Made by a program: the position numbers and the translations under genes | Shown here: piece by piece, positions 27,501 through 38,151 of the stretch | Numbering within the stretch: position 1 is the first letter of the stretch | How the letters are laid out: each line of letters begins with the position of its first letter | Notes under the pieces: generated by a model | Seen by the model: only the letters and a program-made list of their open reading frames with translations | The model's database searches: none | What the model was told of the DNA's origin: nothing | NCBI RefSeq assembly: GCF_020536995.1 | Contig: NC_068359.1 | Coordinates: forward strand, 125,458,314 to 125,522,313 | Length of the DNA stretch: 64,000 bases | Direction: 5' to 3' | Source: Dreissena polymorpha | Taxonomy: Eukaryota; Mollusca; Bivalvia; Myida; Dreissenidae

Positions 27501-30462
27501 TATTATGGGCATTTTTCACTGTTGAATTGAGCTGAAAAGAATTAACAGGTCAAACAAGTTAGTTAAAATGTAGTTACTGACCAATTATCTGCAACTCATC
27601 TTGCTATCAGTTGTTTATAAAAAATAAATATTATATTCGATATGTTACATGACTCACCCAGTCCTCTAAGCCGAATTGATCCGTAAAACAAAATAGTTTC
27701 TTTGTGTCGTATGAACGAATCTGCACTAAAACTAAATTAAGATTCACATTGTAAATCGAATCATATATACCGCCAGTTGTCAAAACGAAAGTACGGTTGA
27801 TATGCAAATGCATTATTTTTCTTTTTCCCGGATATTGTTTTAGTATGTTGATGCTGCATTAACAAATATAAGTGTATATGAAGTGTAAACACCAAAAATA
27901 AACAACGGTTGCGATAGACACCTATGAACTGTTAGATGCCCATAATACCACTTTAAAGGATCTGTCGTGAATAGCGCTTTATCATCCGCAAACAATAACA
28001 TAGGCAAAGGAATTTTATCGATATCTTCAAATGTGAGCTTCTCAAAGTCTAAGCTATTAATTATGTTATTTATAAACTGAATCAATAGGGGAGGAGAAAG
28101 AGGCTCTCCTTGCCGAAACCCTAATGAAATATATTAGGAATTGTGAAACGCAATTTGTATACATGAGTTGACATGTTCATATATTGACTCAAATAGATGT
28201 AGCATCTTACAACTTACACGCGACTAATATAATTGTACCCATAATGTGTCATAAAAGACCATGTCAAATGCTTGTTCATAATCTATAAATGCGAAACAGC
28301 GTTTTTATCCCCCGCCATAGGCGGAGGGATATTGTTTTGGTGTTATCCGTCCGTCCGTCCTTCCGTCCGTCCGTCCGGAGCCATATCTTGGAAGTGCTTT
28401 GGCGGATTTCATTGAAACTTGGTATGAGTATGTATATGGATAAGAGGATGATGCACGCCAAATGGCATTGTACACCATCTGTTAATAACGGAGTTATGGC
28501 CCTTTGTATCTTGAAAAAAATGCTTTTTTATGCCCCCTTTCGAAGAAAAGGGGGCATATAGTGATCGGACTGTCCGTCTGTCCGTCTGTCTGTCCGTCTG
28601 TCCGTCTTTCCGTCACACTTTGCGTTTAGGTTTCGAAAAATGCTCATAACTTCCATGTCCCTTGAGATATAACCTTCATATTTGGTATGCATGTGTATAT
28701 GGACAAGGCCTTTCCATACCATACGCACAAACATGTTTACCCCTGTGACCTTGACCTTTAACTTAGGGTCCGCGTTTAGGTTTCGAAATCTGCGTTTAGG
28801 TTTCGAAAAATGCTCATAACTTCTATGTCCCTTGAGATATAACCTTCATATTTGGTATGCATGTGTATATAGACAAGGCCTTTCCATACGCACACAAATT
28901 TTTACCCCAGCGACCTTGACCTTGAACTAAGGGTACGCGTTTAGGTTTCGAAATCTGCGTTTAGGTTTCGAAAAATGCTCATAACTTCTATGTCCCTTGA
29001 GATATAACCTTCATATTTGGTATATGGACAAGGCCTTTCCATACGCACACAACTTTTTTTACCCCTGTGACCTTGGCCTTGAAGTAATCGTCCGCGTTTA
29101 GGTTTCGAAATCTGCGTTTAGGTTTTGAAAAATGCTCATAACTTCTATGTCCCTTGAGATATAACCTTCATATTTGATATGCATGCGTATATGGACAAGG
29201 CCTTTCCATACGCATACAAATTTTGACCCCTGTGACCTTGACCTTGAACTTAGGGTCCGAATTTAGGTTTCGAAATCTGCGTTTAGGTTTAGAATAAAGC
29301 TCATAACTTCTATAAAGCGTTTATAGGGGGCATAAGTCATCCTATGGTGATAGCTCTTGTTGAGTGCCTAGAAGCATATTGGCGGGGGATATCAATTCAA
29401 CGAATTTGCTTGTTTATTATTTGCTTTAATTTCTTTAATAACAGAGTGTAGTATAAAAATACATAGTGTCGTATAAAGTATCATTTATATGAGTATATTC
29501 GTTAGTAATAGATACCCGAAAGATAACAAGAAATAAATTTATTGACAAGAAACAAGTTCGTGCTAAGTTGTTATAAATACGTTTGTTTTATGTTAATTCT
29601 TATTCGACAATTGTGATAACACACGTGCTTGATTAGATTGGGTCATGATAAGCACATAATGCATAATAAATCGAAAACTGTTAAGACTTACTTAACAATG
29701 TTGTTTATCACGTACCTCTGCAGGTATGCGGACAGTTGCTGGCAGATGGCGTACAAGCACGACGCGGAAGGGAATCTGGAGGATGGTTCCCTCGAACTCC
29801 TTCGCCTCGCTGTCGAGACGGGTCACCGTCTCAAGGTACTCATTGATGGCGCCATCACGGTGGAGCCGGATCAGATCAACGTGCGCGGGGGGCACATTAA
29901 CGCGCAGATTCTCGGCCTCGTTTCGAAGCAAGACCTGAAGACGTTTACAGACGACGTGTTTTGGGATTGGCGCGTTCTGACGACCACCGGCACAGAGACG
30001 TCAGAGTATTTCAACATCGGTGAGTACTTTAACCGCGGGAACACCGTGAAACGCAAGCCCATGACGTGGTTCATCGACACGCGCACGTGGAACCGCGTTC
30101 TCGTCAACGACAAAGACGGCGTTGTCCTTGCCGGCACCAAGCAACAGCTCATCGACGCGATCCTGCTGGGAGCGGAAGTGCGCTACAAGTTGACGTTTAC
30201 GTCGAACGCAATCATGCATCAGGCGGACAATTTGGAGATAAGCGCCGACGGGAACGTCGGGGCAATGCACGTGCGCTCCGTGAGCTTGAAATTCACGCCG
30301 GGGTCGCCGCACGAGGTTACGTTCCAGAACAGCCCGTACTGGTGGTTCACAATCGTCTCCACAACCGGAAAGGTGGACATCTCTCGCTGGACCGTCGGCG
30401 AGCACGTCAACCGTCGGCACACTCATCTCTTCGTGCAGGTCGAGTGGTTCGTCAGTTTTTAA
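16691..30462 (+). CDS. Secreted protein of four tandem ~120-residue modules (5 exons)
   Basis: The coding exons are 16691-16751, 17791-18157, 18927-19152, 25338-25474 and 29724-30462. All have GT/AG borders, the phases are compatible, and the 1530 nt give 509 residues. Residues 1-20 are a signal peptide (MHTILVLVFVVLAHVTGTWG). Four modules follow: about 22-142, 143-264, 265-382 and 383-509. Each has a first half with 'DG.V..GS...L..A...GA..R' (for example TLIRAMLAGADLRI, DIVYAVEAGADIRI, QLIDAILLGAEVRY). The second half has an aromatic 'Y.W..V.STTG' followed by 'VDISRWTVGEHVNR' or a variant, and the first three modules close with MQW, MNW or MTW. There is no membrane anchor after the signal peptide. 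The exons are much richer in G+C than the introns. I do not recognise the family. The signal peptide implies an extracellular product, so a shell, byssus, mucus or defence role would be guesswork. Confidence 0.85.
17480..17692. mobile_element. Hairpin MITE family B, copy 2 (intron 1)
   Basis: TTAACCCATGTATGCCTGGC to TAGGCATAAATGGGTTTA, in reverse orientation to copy 1. The central hairpin is shortened. It lies ~100 bp upstream of exon 2 of the secreted gene. Confidence 0.85.
17791..18157 (+). CDS. Exon 2: module 1
   Basis: The acceptor CTATTCCAG leads into GCHQRWELVY and the donor is GTACGTG. The exon encodes all of module 1. Its core 'CSTGHVHMARYFIGNHV' is the most divergent of the four, and unlike the others it has several cysteines (after the signal peptide, in NNVCAQ, and in NLCSTG). 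It ends in phase 2. Confidence 0.85.
18262..18583. repeat. (ATC)n / (GAT)n microsatellite in intron 2
   Basis: About 320 bases of ATC/CAT triplets with rare ATA, GTC and ACC interruptions. It explains the poly-Ile and poly-Met open frames seen on both strands. Confidence 0.95.
18927..19152 (+). CDS. Exon 3: first half of module 2
   Basis: The acceptor is CCCTTTCAG. The exon encodes KYPDPIYSHTQDGTVITGS through HVSERMNGPNL, and the donor is TTG|GTAGGT in phase 0. This is the only module split by an intron in its middle. The donor lies in the first unit of a 33-bp tandem repeat. Confidence 0.85.
19147..19275 (+). repeat. 33-bp minisatellite starting at the exon 3 splice donor
   Basis: About 3.5 near-identical units contain TAGTTTATTTCGGATAACAT. 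The first unit includes the real donor (GGTAGGTT); later units carry GGTAGTTT at the same place. Confidence 0.85.
19489..19679. mobile_element. Hairpin MITE family B, copy 3 (intron 3)
   Basis: TTAACCCATTTATTACTAGT to CTATGCATACATGGTTTAA. One hairpin arm is lost. Confidence 0.8.
20880..21400. repeat. ~31-34-bp minisatellite (intron 3)
   Basis: About 16 units of CTAAGCCACTATAGCCTGAT plus AAATCAATCTTGCCTTG. It is followed by sequence shared with 9,890-9,930, and a few related units recur at 23,865-23,940. Confidence 0.85.
22381..23433. mobile_element. Foldback element with ~250-bp inverted arms (intron 3)
   Basis: The left arm (22381-22625) and right arm (about 23185-23433) are inverted copies, ending GCTATAATAGAAACAAGGAG and CTCCCTGTTTCTATTATAGC. 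The arms share CTACACCATCTTTACTG and GGTCGGACACAAG. The ~560-bp centre has no recognisable transposase. Confidence 0.8.
23600..23960. repeat. Dispersed repeat, second copy of the 9,890-10,340 family
   Basis: Shares AAAAGTAGTATCATTTTCTT and GATCCAGCTATGCTGG with the first copy, then runs into CACACTGGTCTGATAAATCA units related to the 20.9-kb minisatellite. Confidence 0.5.
24404..24665. mobile_element. Inverted-repeat element family A, copy 2 (intron 3)
   Basis: Ends GAGCCTCGTTCTGGGA and CCAAGAACGAGGCTC. The sub-terminal hairpin AGCCTGTGCAGTCCGCACAG, then GCTAATC, is well kept. Confidence 0.85.
24974..25233. mobile_element. Inverted-repeat element family A, copy 3 (intron 3)
   Basis: Ends GAGTCTCGCTCTGTGAAAAG and CACAGAGCGAGGCTC. 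It lies ~100 bp upstream of exon 4. Confidence 0.85.
25338..25474 (+). CDS. Exon 4: second half of module 2
   Basis: The acceptor TTTCCCGCAG leads into EYQGDDYYWMSVW, then STDGTVDVSRWNVGEHVKRG. The donor GGAAA|GTTTAC is weak. It is chosen because it gives phase 2 and joins 'NWFGK' to 'YADSCW', paralleling the module 1/2 join 'WYIRKYPD'. Confidence 0.8.
26394..26622. mobile_element. Hairpin MITE family B, copy 4 (intron 4)
   Basis: TTAACCCATGTATGCTTAGC to ATAAATGGGTTAA. The hairpin CCAGATGAGACGCCGCATGA then TTCGGCGTCTCATC is nearly intact. Confidence 0.85.
27050..28300 (-). mobile_element. LINE reverse-transcriptase fragment (intron 4), broken
   Basis: Reading the minus strand from 28,300 gives FIDYEQAFDMV, GFRQGEPLSPP and MLLFADDKALF, which are RT palm motifs with a FADD-type catalytic box. 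Then comes a duplicated thumb segment (GIIFNYNGSLNEAV near 27,180 and YFGIILCCNGSANEAV near 27,340). The frame has several stops and shifts, including one before GFRQG. Both ends are truncated. It is antisense to the host gene. Confidence 0.8.
28304..29392 (-). mobile_element. Short element family E, copy 1, split by an insertion
   Basis: The outer ends ATCCCCCGCCATAGGCGG and TATTGGCGGGGGATAT match the copies at 51,030 and 61,881. The body contains CCATATCTTGGAAGTGCTTT and CAAATGGCATTGTACACC. The 28,528-29,361 block is a second element inserted in it. Confidence 0.75.
28528..29361 (-). repeat. Family L element with ~165-bp internal tandem repeats, inserted in family E
   Basis: It starts TATGCCCCCTTTCGAAG and ends CCTATGGTGATAGCTCTTGT. 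The inside has a GTCCGTCTGTCC microsatellite and about four units around GCGTTTAGGTTTCGAAAAAT and GTGACCTTGACC. A shorter single-unit copy lies at 53,107. Confidence 0.75.
29724..30462 (+). CDS. Exon 5: modules 3 and 4 plus stop
   Basis: The acceptor is CTCTGCAG. One uninterrupted exon of 739 nt carries modules 3 and 4 back to back and ends VEWFVSF-stop. Module 4 keeps the best copy of the core (STTGKVDISRWTVGEHV). Module 3 is more diverged there (TTTGTETSEYFNIGEYF). The open frame runs upstream past the acceptor, so an in-frame ATG at 29629 is possible, but the phase and the module join support the splice. Confidence 0.85.
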
Positions 30463-31450
30463 GTTTAACGGTGAACCAGTTAATAGCACATGCAAGCAGT
30501 GGTCATAAAAGATAAAAAAGAACTGAAAGCGAAATACTGTTTAGATAAGAAAGAATTATGTCCCGTTTTTGAAGACATACGAGTGTTTGTCATACCATAC
30601 CATGTTCTTGTTCACATAGATTGATTTGAATGAACTCTCTCATGTGTGTCACTCCTTGATAACAGATAAGAGGTGATTTTAATTTTGACATACATCCTCA
30701 TTTAGTAGTGCAAGGTTGAAGATGAACACATAATTTTACTTATGCACTTTGCTTAAATATTTATTGCAAGTCTTAGTTTTCGTAATAGCAGGTTAGTATT
30801 TTCGATTGAAAACATTGTTCGTTGGTGGTTACATTACGTAATGGGACCAGTCTCAACATACTTGTTTCACATAATTGTGTCTGGCTAAACACAATCAAAA
30901 CGAGAATGCAATATGATCAAAAGTCACATATTTTTGAAAGCTTGTTCTATGTGTATGTTAAAATCCACGGAATTTGCTATTTTCACATCCACACAATTGC
31001 TATTTTATATCTTATTGTGGTCAATATAGAGATTAAACAATATTCATTAACGAATAAAATTATACCAATTATAAAATTATAACTTTCACGGGGCATTTTT
31101 ACGTTTTCAGTGCCAATATAACGGGTCAGGATATTAAGTTCCACTTGATATAGATTTCATGATGGCTTATGAACACTCGAGTAATGATATTCAAGATGCT
31201 ACGAGTAACAGGTTTTTAGTAAATTGTTCAATGCATGTGATGGCTATTATAGTGAGAATGGGGAGAGAGACATGACCCTATTGACCATGAACAATGTGGT
31301 TTATATGCTATGTATTTACTAGAGTTCAGCCAATCCATATAAGCTACTCATTTGCATGAAACATCGTAATTTAGTCTCATGTATCCGGACCCAAACATAA
31401 CGAATAAATGTATGCAATATAAACGGATTTCTTTATTTTATTTCTTTACC
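30463..31450. other. 3' flank of the modular secreted gene
   Basis: AT-rich. No canonical AATAAA is close to the stop codon, and nothing else is supportable. Confidence 0.4.
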
Positions 31451-31454
31451 TTTT

Positions 31455-31835
31455 CCGCACAGGCTAAACGGTGACGTAACTTTCCACCTGAACTGGACGG
31501 TGACGTAACTTTCCACCTGAACTGGACTTTCGTAGAGAAGATACTTCCTTTAACCCTTTGCATGCTGGGAAATTTGTCGTCTGCTAAAATGTCGTCTGTT
31601 GAATTTCTAAAATTAGCATTTTCTTCGAATTTTTTTCAAAGAATACTATCAGAATAGCAAACAGTTTGGATCCAGATGAGACGCCACGTTCTGTGGCGTC
31701 TCATCTGGATCCAAACTGTTTGCAAAGGCCTTTAAAATTCGGCTCCAGCGCTTTAAGGGTTAATATGTCGTCCATTATTAGGCTGTGCGGAATTGACAGG
31801 CTAATATTGGACGAAACTTTACGCTCATGAATTAT
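31455..31835. mobile_element. Family A-like element interrupted by a 212-bp hairpin MITE
   Basis: 31455-31545 and 31770-31835 look like the two halves of a family A element (GCACAGGCTAA, TTTCCACC, GGCTGTGCGG). Between them, 31552-31763 is a MITE ending TAACCCTTTGCATG and GCGCTTTAAGGGTTAA, with a 22-base hairpin arm around GATGAGACGCCAC. A 31-base stretch near 31,470-31,530 is duplicated. Confidence 0.65.
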
Positions 31836-33090
31836 CTACATTTATATGTGCTAAATTTTGAAACGTTGCCAAGTATGTTCTAAAAAAGATTTTAAAAGTT
31901 TCTATTCATTATAAATAAGATCACTTCCTCCATGGACTAGAAATATCTTTTTCGGAATAAGTACATCAGAGGGGGTAACCACGTGACAAGCAAGATGGCG
32001 AAGTCCATTCCGAAACATTTTTTTTACCGTATAAAACACTTCAAAACTATTGTTTATTTTTCAATTGACGCTCTCTGTCCAGCAATATCAGTAAGAAGAT
32101 GATTAAAGTTTATTTCGTATTAAAATTCGCTTGATAGTTCTACTTAACTACACAAGAATTTCTTAGTTTAGCTTTAATAAGGTCACTCGCTAAGAAATTG
32201 TGCAGTTACGTCGTGATATAGAGCGAATGTTAACAGGAAATAGACGCTAGTAACTTTCTTGCTGATATGACTAGAAACATAGCGGTATTTAAATAATTAA
32301 TAGAAGTAATACAGGGTATGGCACGGCGAAAAATACCTACAAACCAGAAAATGTCATTTGTTCAGGAAAGATCGGACTGTTTGCGTTTGATATTCATTAA
32401 TATTAGAACCCTCTAGGTCAACATCAAATGTTTATTAAGTGTCCACATCGGTCAAAGTTGCAGTTTTGGCCTCACTACATTCAGACATTACATCTCTAAA
32501 AACCGTAACTTCTTTTAAGTGACATGTATAAGCTCTTTCTAGTACCGTGACTGGGCTAGAAGACATGTTAAACAGATTTACATGGATTCATGCAAAACTA
32601 CATTATTTGGTCAAGGTCACTACCCTTGGACACACGTTTACGCATGGTGAGTAATGATCATCACTACAGTTTCAGTCACCGCATCGTCTACCGCCCTTAC
32701 CCTTTTTACTATACCAGTAACTAACTTAACCTTAATTGGTTGAAATTTTACTTTTTGTGTTGTTCAAACTCTTCCAAAACAATCATCAGCTATTGACTTG
32801 GAAGCCGTATCCCATTCATATGGAACAGATTCTCTACTATACCCTTTTTGACATAATCGAATAACATTTGTACGAACAATTACTTGTTCAGTTGTTGTGA
32901 CTTCCGAATCAAAATTGGTAACTTGAGCTTTTTATTTGCATGAAAGGTATTGATATAGTAGCTGCAACATAACCTTTATATGATTTTGCTAGGCTATTCG
33001 ATGCAATGACATTCAAACCTATCTTTCAAAATGTTCAGCTGATCGTTAACTATTAATATATGATTCACATTAGCTTTTGACTCCTGTTTA
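31836..33090. other. Mostly unidentified DNA
   Basis: No supported host gene. The part beyond ~32,400 may belong to the adjoining Ty3/gypsy fossil. Confidence 0.4.
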
Positions 33091-33760
33091 GTCTGGTGGC
33101 ATCTATATGTCCTTTCTTGACAGCCATCTGAAATATAAATTTTCAATGCGTACTCCCCAATCGGCAACAATTTCGTCTGACCCTTGCTTAGCCCTGTAGA
33201 ACTCTGCTAAGTAAGATTCTCCTGGTCTTCTATCGCCAGAAATTTTCTCCAGGATTTCCTTAGTCGTAGCTTTTGCTCCAACGGTTGGTAAAACTCACCT
33301 AATGTTTCTTGACAAGTTGCTTATAGAGCTTCGCACAACATGAAAAAGTGCATCTGGGCAATATAGCATTGGTGCAATCATAACCTCCATGTCTAATTTT
33401 TAATCTTCAAGCGATTCTTTTATTAACCTGTGTAGTTTTTGTTGACTTCTTGATTTCCATTTTCCATCCGTTGATGAACATCTTCCAACTGTCTATCTCT
33501 GTATTAGTTTTGGATTCTGCTAGTAGCTTAACTTAACCTCATGCTGCTGAATACTCTGCATCAACTGCTGTTATTGTTTTCTTAATTTCCTCATCTCTTC
33601 TTGTCTAATCTTCAGCTAGTCATCTTTATATGCTTTCGTTTTTGCTTGAGCCTGTTCCGATTCCTCCCGTATTCTAATTTCGCTTACATTCAACTTTTCA
33701 ACACGCGTTCTCATATCTTCTTATTCTGATCAGCACAATCTTTATGTTACCTGATAATTA
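33091..33760 (-). mobile_element. Ty3/gypsy-like gag fossil
   Basis: On the minus strand, conceptual translation shows gag capsid-like stretches such as KEILEKISGDRRPGESYLAE and IVADWGVRIENLY, preceded by a charged, helical N-terminal part. It is broken, with several breaks, and no LTRs were seen. It is old, and separate from the pol fossil at 36.1-37.7 kb because the order is wrong for one element. Confidence 0.55.
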
Positions 33761-33866
33761 TTTGGTGGGATTTATCATAGACGAAAAACTCGTTTTGGCT
33801 GAAAAATAGTTTTTATTAATGATACTATCTATCATTAAAATATTAAAGATGTCAACTCTTTGAAGT

Positions 33867-35440
33867 TCAATTCAATTCAATTCAATAGTAGTTTATTTGC
33901 ATATATGGCCTCCGGCTCAAACACAATATATACATAATCAAAATAATAATATTCAGCATGTGGTTATGGTCATAACAATACAATATGAGTATGATAATAT
34001 GAACATAATTATCTGTACATTTCCATCAACTGATCTCTCTCTTAAAAATGAGTTATATACATGCATAGCAATGTTTCGTATTAACTTTTCATTTTCAGTA
34101 GACATCAAATCATAGAATTTCTCTATAGTTGGATGTTGAAAATAGTACAATGGTATATACATAGAACGAAGATTAGCATGCAGAGGACATATCAACATAA
34201 AATGATACTCATCTTCGATGAGTGTTTCACAATATATACATACACGCAATTCTTTATCTATATTAAAATGTCTTTCCTTTTCTATCATGAGGTTGTGTGA
34301 TGAACTTCGGAAATTTGCAAAACATAGTCTAAACGTGTTAATATCTATAATAGTTATATACTTGTCCACTTCAAAACACTGTTTAAACATTATATAATGA
34401 CACAATTTACTATTCTTTCTACAACTAGCATCACAATTTTGCATAGCTTGATCTTTCAGCTTTTGTTCATATTGTAATAAAAACAGTTTAGGGTTTATTA
34501 CATTCTGCTCTTCCCAGACATAACCAAAACCATTTCTATATAAGTTTAGCCTACCATCACTAGCCCAGTTATTGAAGCATAGATTATAAAAGCACATAAG
34601 CATTTCATATAGCATAGTCTGGGATATCTATATCTAGGTAGATCTAATAATCGTAACCTATATTTAATACAACGTTAGATGAATAGATATACATAGGGAA
34701 TCTACCGGTATCTCCCAGTATGGCATCATTACATGCTGTATTATATACATTCAAAAATCTTTTACATGCATATATTTGCAATGATTCTATACAATGTGGG
34801 TGTTTTAGACCACATAATTCTGAGCCATATAACATTACAGATGCAATTTTCGAGTCAAATATCTTGAAAAAAGTTTTAAATTGCAAACAGGATACATGTT
34901 GAAAAGAGTTTTAAATACATATAAGAACCTTCTTAGCCTTGGTAGACATAGTCTCAGCCATTTTGTACATCGACAGTCTATTTGAACAATATATACCATA
35001 CATATGTAACACATGTAAACCCATTAACAATATCTAGTCGACTGCTAATGTATGTCCATTTTCTCTACTTGCTAATTGGCCACCACGTTTAAACACAAGT
35101 ATTTTGGTGTTTGCAATATTAACTGTAAGATTGTTTTGTGAACACAATTCATATACAATGTTTAATTTTTTTTGCAAACCAACAGCAGTATCAGCAATTA
35201 GGGCTATATCATCAGCAAACATTAACATGAATATTTCAACAGTATCGGGGAATAATTGGATTCCTCTGGTATTATTATTGTTTAACATTGTATACAATTT
35301 ATTGATGAACATTGCATTAAAATTTGGCTTAAGCTTCACCCTTGACGAAGTCCAACAGGACATGAAAATGTATCAGATACTCCTTCATTTGATCAACACA
35401 TGCTTTAACAGATGAATAAATTAAAAAAGTAAAAGTAAAA
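33867..35440 (-). mobile_element. 5'-truncated LINE (non-LTR retrotransposon)
   Basis: From 35,440 downward on the minus strand: FSCPVGLRQG (RT motif), then after a frame break KPNFNAMFINKLYTM and MLMFADDIALIADT (catalytic FADD box), then the thumb with ASVMLYGSELCGL. A 220-residue frame (34615-33953) follows, with a terminal C-x2-C-H-C-like motif (CIYCETLIEDEYHFMLICPL). The 3' end is a (TTGAA)n run at 33,868-33,892, typical of some LINE tails. The endonuclease is missing. At least two frame breaks separate the three pieces; the last piece is long and open, so the insertion is fairly young. Confidence 0.85.
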
Positions 35441-36150
35441 CATCGACTGATGATAGCAATCATTTGATGCACGAGATCGATAATGAACCTATAAGTGCAC
35501 GGGAAAATGAAGAAGTGATCTGAGTGATCGTCAAATTATTAACGTGCAACTGTATGGATAAGATGAATTGATTTTATTGAAACCAAAAGAAAAACGACTT
35601 TTACGACTTAATATAATAACGTAACCAATCAAAGTTTACAATAATAATTATACTAACTACAGTTATGATCCTATAGAAAAATCGTGAATTACATGTTAAA
35701 TTAACTATATATTAAGACAATGGTTTAACAATACAATACAACAACATCGTGTATTCAAACATTTATTCAATAAACTTCATAAACTAGTTTATAATGAAAA
35801 AACGATCTGTAATATATTATCATCCTCCTATTTCGATTTCGTCCTCGAGATCTGTTTCATTAAAATTGAAAACAAAATTCGCGAAATAATCAGTTGTAAA
35901 ATTATAAACGCGTGTAATCGTCGAAGAATGATAACATACCTTCAAAAAGCGTCGAAAACTCCGATCAAATATTAAAACAGGCAACTTGAGACAATAATTA
36001 ATACTATTTTTATAATCATATAACACACAAAATGTACACTACCATAATTAATAATCAGAAGACATAATGAACACCTTAAACTAACTAACTAACTAACTAT
36101 GTTTTTGTCACCCTTACGCTGGATACGGAATCAACGGATCAGGTTGGCCG
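35441..36150. other. AT-rich spacer
   Basis: Nothing recognised between the LINE and the gypsy fossil. Confidence 0.4.
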
Positions 36151-37690
36151 ATCACATTATACGTATGTTCTGTCCATACATCTGCGATTTTGTGTGTTCC
36201 TTAAAACCCATAATTGCGAAGCAGTACTCTGTCGCCCTGGTGAATAACAGTTTGACGTACTTTCCTGTTTCATGTACTGTTGGGTTGCTTTCTTTCTACG
36301 TTCTTGCGATACGCGAATGGCTATTTCATAAAAGTTATCTAAGTGCTGTTTAATCTCCTTCACGAATTTGGAGCGTGTAGAGACTACGACACTCTGTCGT
36401 TTTAAACCAGGTACAGCGTCGATCGAAAGTCGCGAGGCGCGTTCATACATTAACTCATATAATGAGTAGCCAGTACACTTATTACGATATACATGTATGC
36501 ATGAACGAGTTGTGGTGCTGCCGATTTCCAGTCATACTTATATCTGTTGTCTAGCGTGCGAAGCATCGTAACAGAGTACCGTTATATCATTCGCACTGAC
36601 CATTGCCATGTGGACGGTAAGCAGTCGTGCGCGTTTGCTTAATACCCTTTATCGCAGAAAGCGTTCTAATCTCGCGTTACATTAAGATCTGCCCGCGATC
36701 ACTATGTAACTTATTTGGACACCCGTAATGAACAAAGTAGTTTTTGACAAGAACTTTTGCCGTGGTGCGAGCTGTTTGATTCCTAGTTGGAAAAGCTTAA
36801 GCATATCTTGTAAAATTGTCCGCTATCACGAGTATGTTCTCATAATCTCCCTTTGATGCTTCTAATGAAAGATAGTCAATGCACATAAATTGCATAGGGG
36901 CCGTAGAGGTTATATTAACTAGACCAGTGGCAAAAGAAGGGGTAGTTTTACTACGAATACATCTGTTGCATTCTCGTATCCATTTTGTTATGTAACTTGT
37001 CACCCCATGCCAATAAACTCTTTCGCTGAATAGAGGAATTGTTTTATCTCGTCCCTGGTGTCATATCATCCCTGGTGTCCCATATCATCATGCAGCGCTT
37101 TAAATGCATGTACTCTGGCGGATTTTGGCAAAACAACTTGTTGCAGGGTTAGTTCATGTAATTTGGCTTTATGCAGTAGAATTCCCTTATCAATATATAG
37201 ATTATTCAGCACTTGAACATACTTTTAAACTTTCGGTGGAGGTCGACGGACCTTACTCTGTTAAGGTCTCCATTTTAGAGCAATTAGTGTCTTGACCTGT
37301 GAAATAGTTGGACCAGCATTTTGACCGTTTATCCAGTCATAGGAATAAAGAACGTCCGGTGGGTTGCATGCTTCATTTATATTGGTCTGAGAGACAACAG
37401 GACTTGAATGAATATGGGTTGAATGTGTTATCAAGACAGCATGATCAAGCCTAGAAAGTGCATCGGTCTCAAATTTCAACTTTCCAAACATGTTATGTAT
37501 TTTGAAGTTGAAGTTAACTAATGCGACGACCCATCTACGGCCACATGCGTCTAGTTTAGCAGAGCTTTGCACAGATCTGAGTGGATTATTGTCCGTGTAG
37601 ACATCAAATGGGATAACATAAAGGTAATCATGGAATTTATCGGTGATTGCCAATTTGAGAGCAGGAATAGATATTTTTTGTCTCATTTAT
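36150..37690 (-). mobile_element. Ty3/gypsy pol fossil (RNase H and integrase)
   Basis: In minus-strand order: RNase H-like (ALKLAITDKF, VYTDNNPLRS, ETDALSRLDHA), then the integrase zinc finger and core start (WIRECNRCIRSKT, MCIDYLSLEASKGDYENILV), then a post-integrase stretch (KFVKEIKQHLDNFYEIAIRV). It is broken, with several breaks. No LTRs and no upstream RT were seen. Moderately old. Confidence 0.8.
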
Positions 37691-38044
37691 TTCTCACATT
37701 TCTTTACAATGTAGTATACATCGATAATTACCTGGAAACGGAATACATAAGAAAGTGTTTGAAAATATGTACCTTTTTGTACTTTAACATGTCAAATATT
37801 TAGCGTTTGCGTGAATACATTTTAAATAATGTTAACAGTGTCAATTTCATATAAAGAACTTTGTGATTTATCGCAAAACATACAATTAATAATTTATATT
37901 TACGAAACATAGAGGCTTTATATCTAGAAAAATAAAAGGAAAAGAAAATATTTTACAACAAGGTGTGTTTCAATCGAATTGTTATACGTATTTGTTTTTC
38001 TTTTGAGAATGATTTAAAAAAATGGAATATCAGGAGCAGGAATA

Positions 38045-38089
<45 letters not shown>

Positions 38090-38151
38090 CCTTTCAAACG
38101 GAATGCATTGAAAATGACTAAATCTGACAAGTATAACATTTGTTTTCGCAG
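37691..38151. other. AT-rich DNA with (TA)n microsatellite
   Basis: A TA dinucleotide run at about 38,048-38,087 lies ~65 bp upstream of the Kazal exon acceptor. No signal-peptide exon was found. Confidence 0.6.

Noticed and set aside
30001-30515. Long minus- and plus-strand frames overlapping exon 5 of the secreted gene
   Set aside because: Shadow frames of the G+C-rich exon; the chosen frame is the one that aligns as repeated modules and splices in phase.
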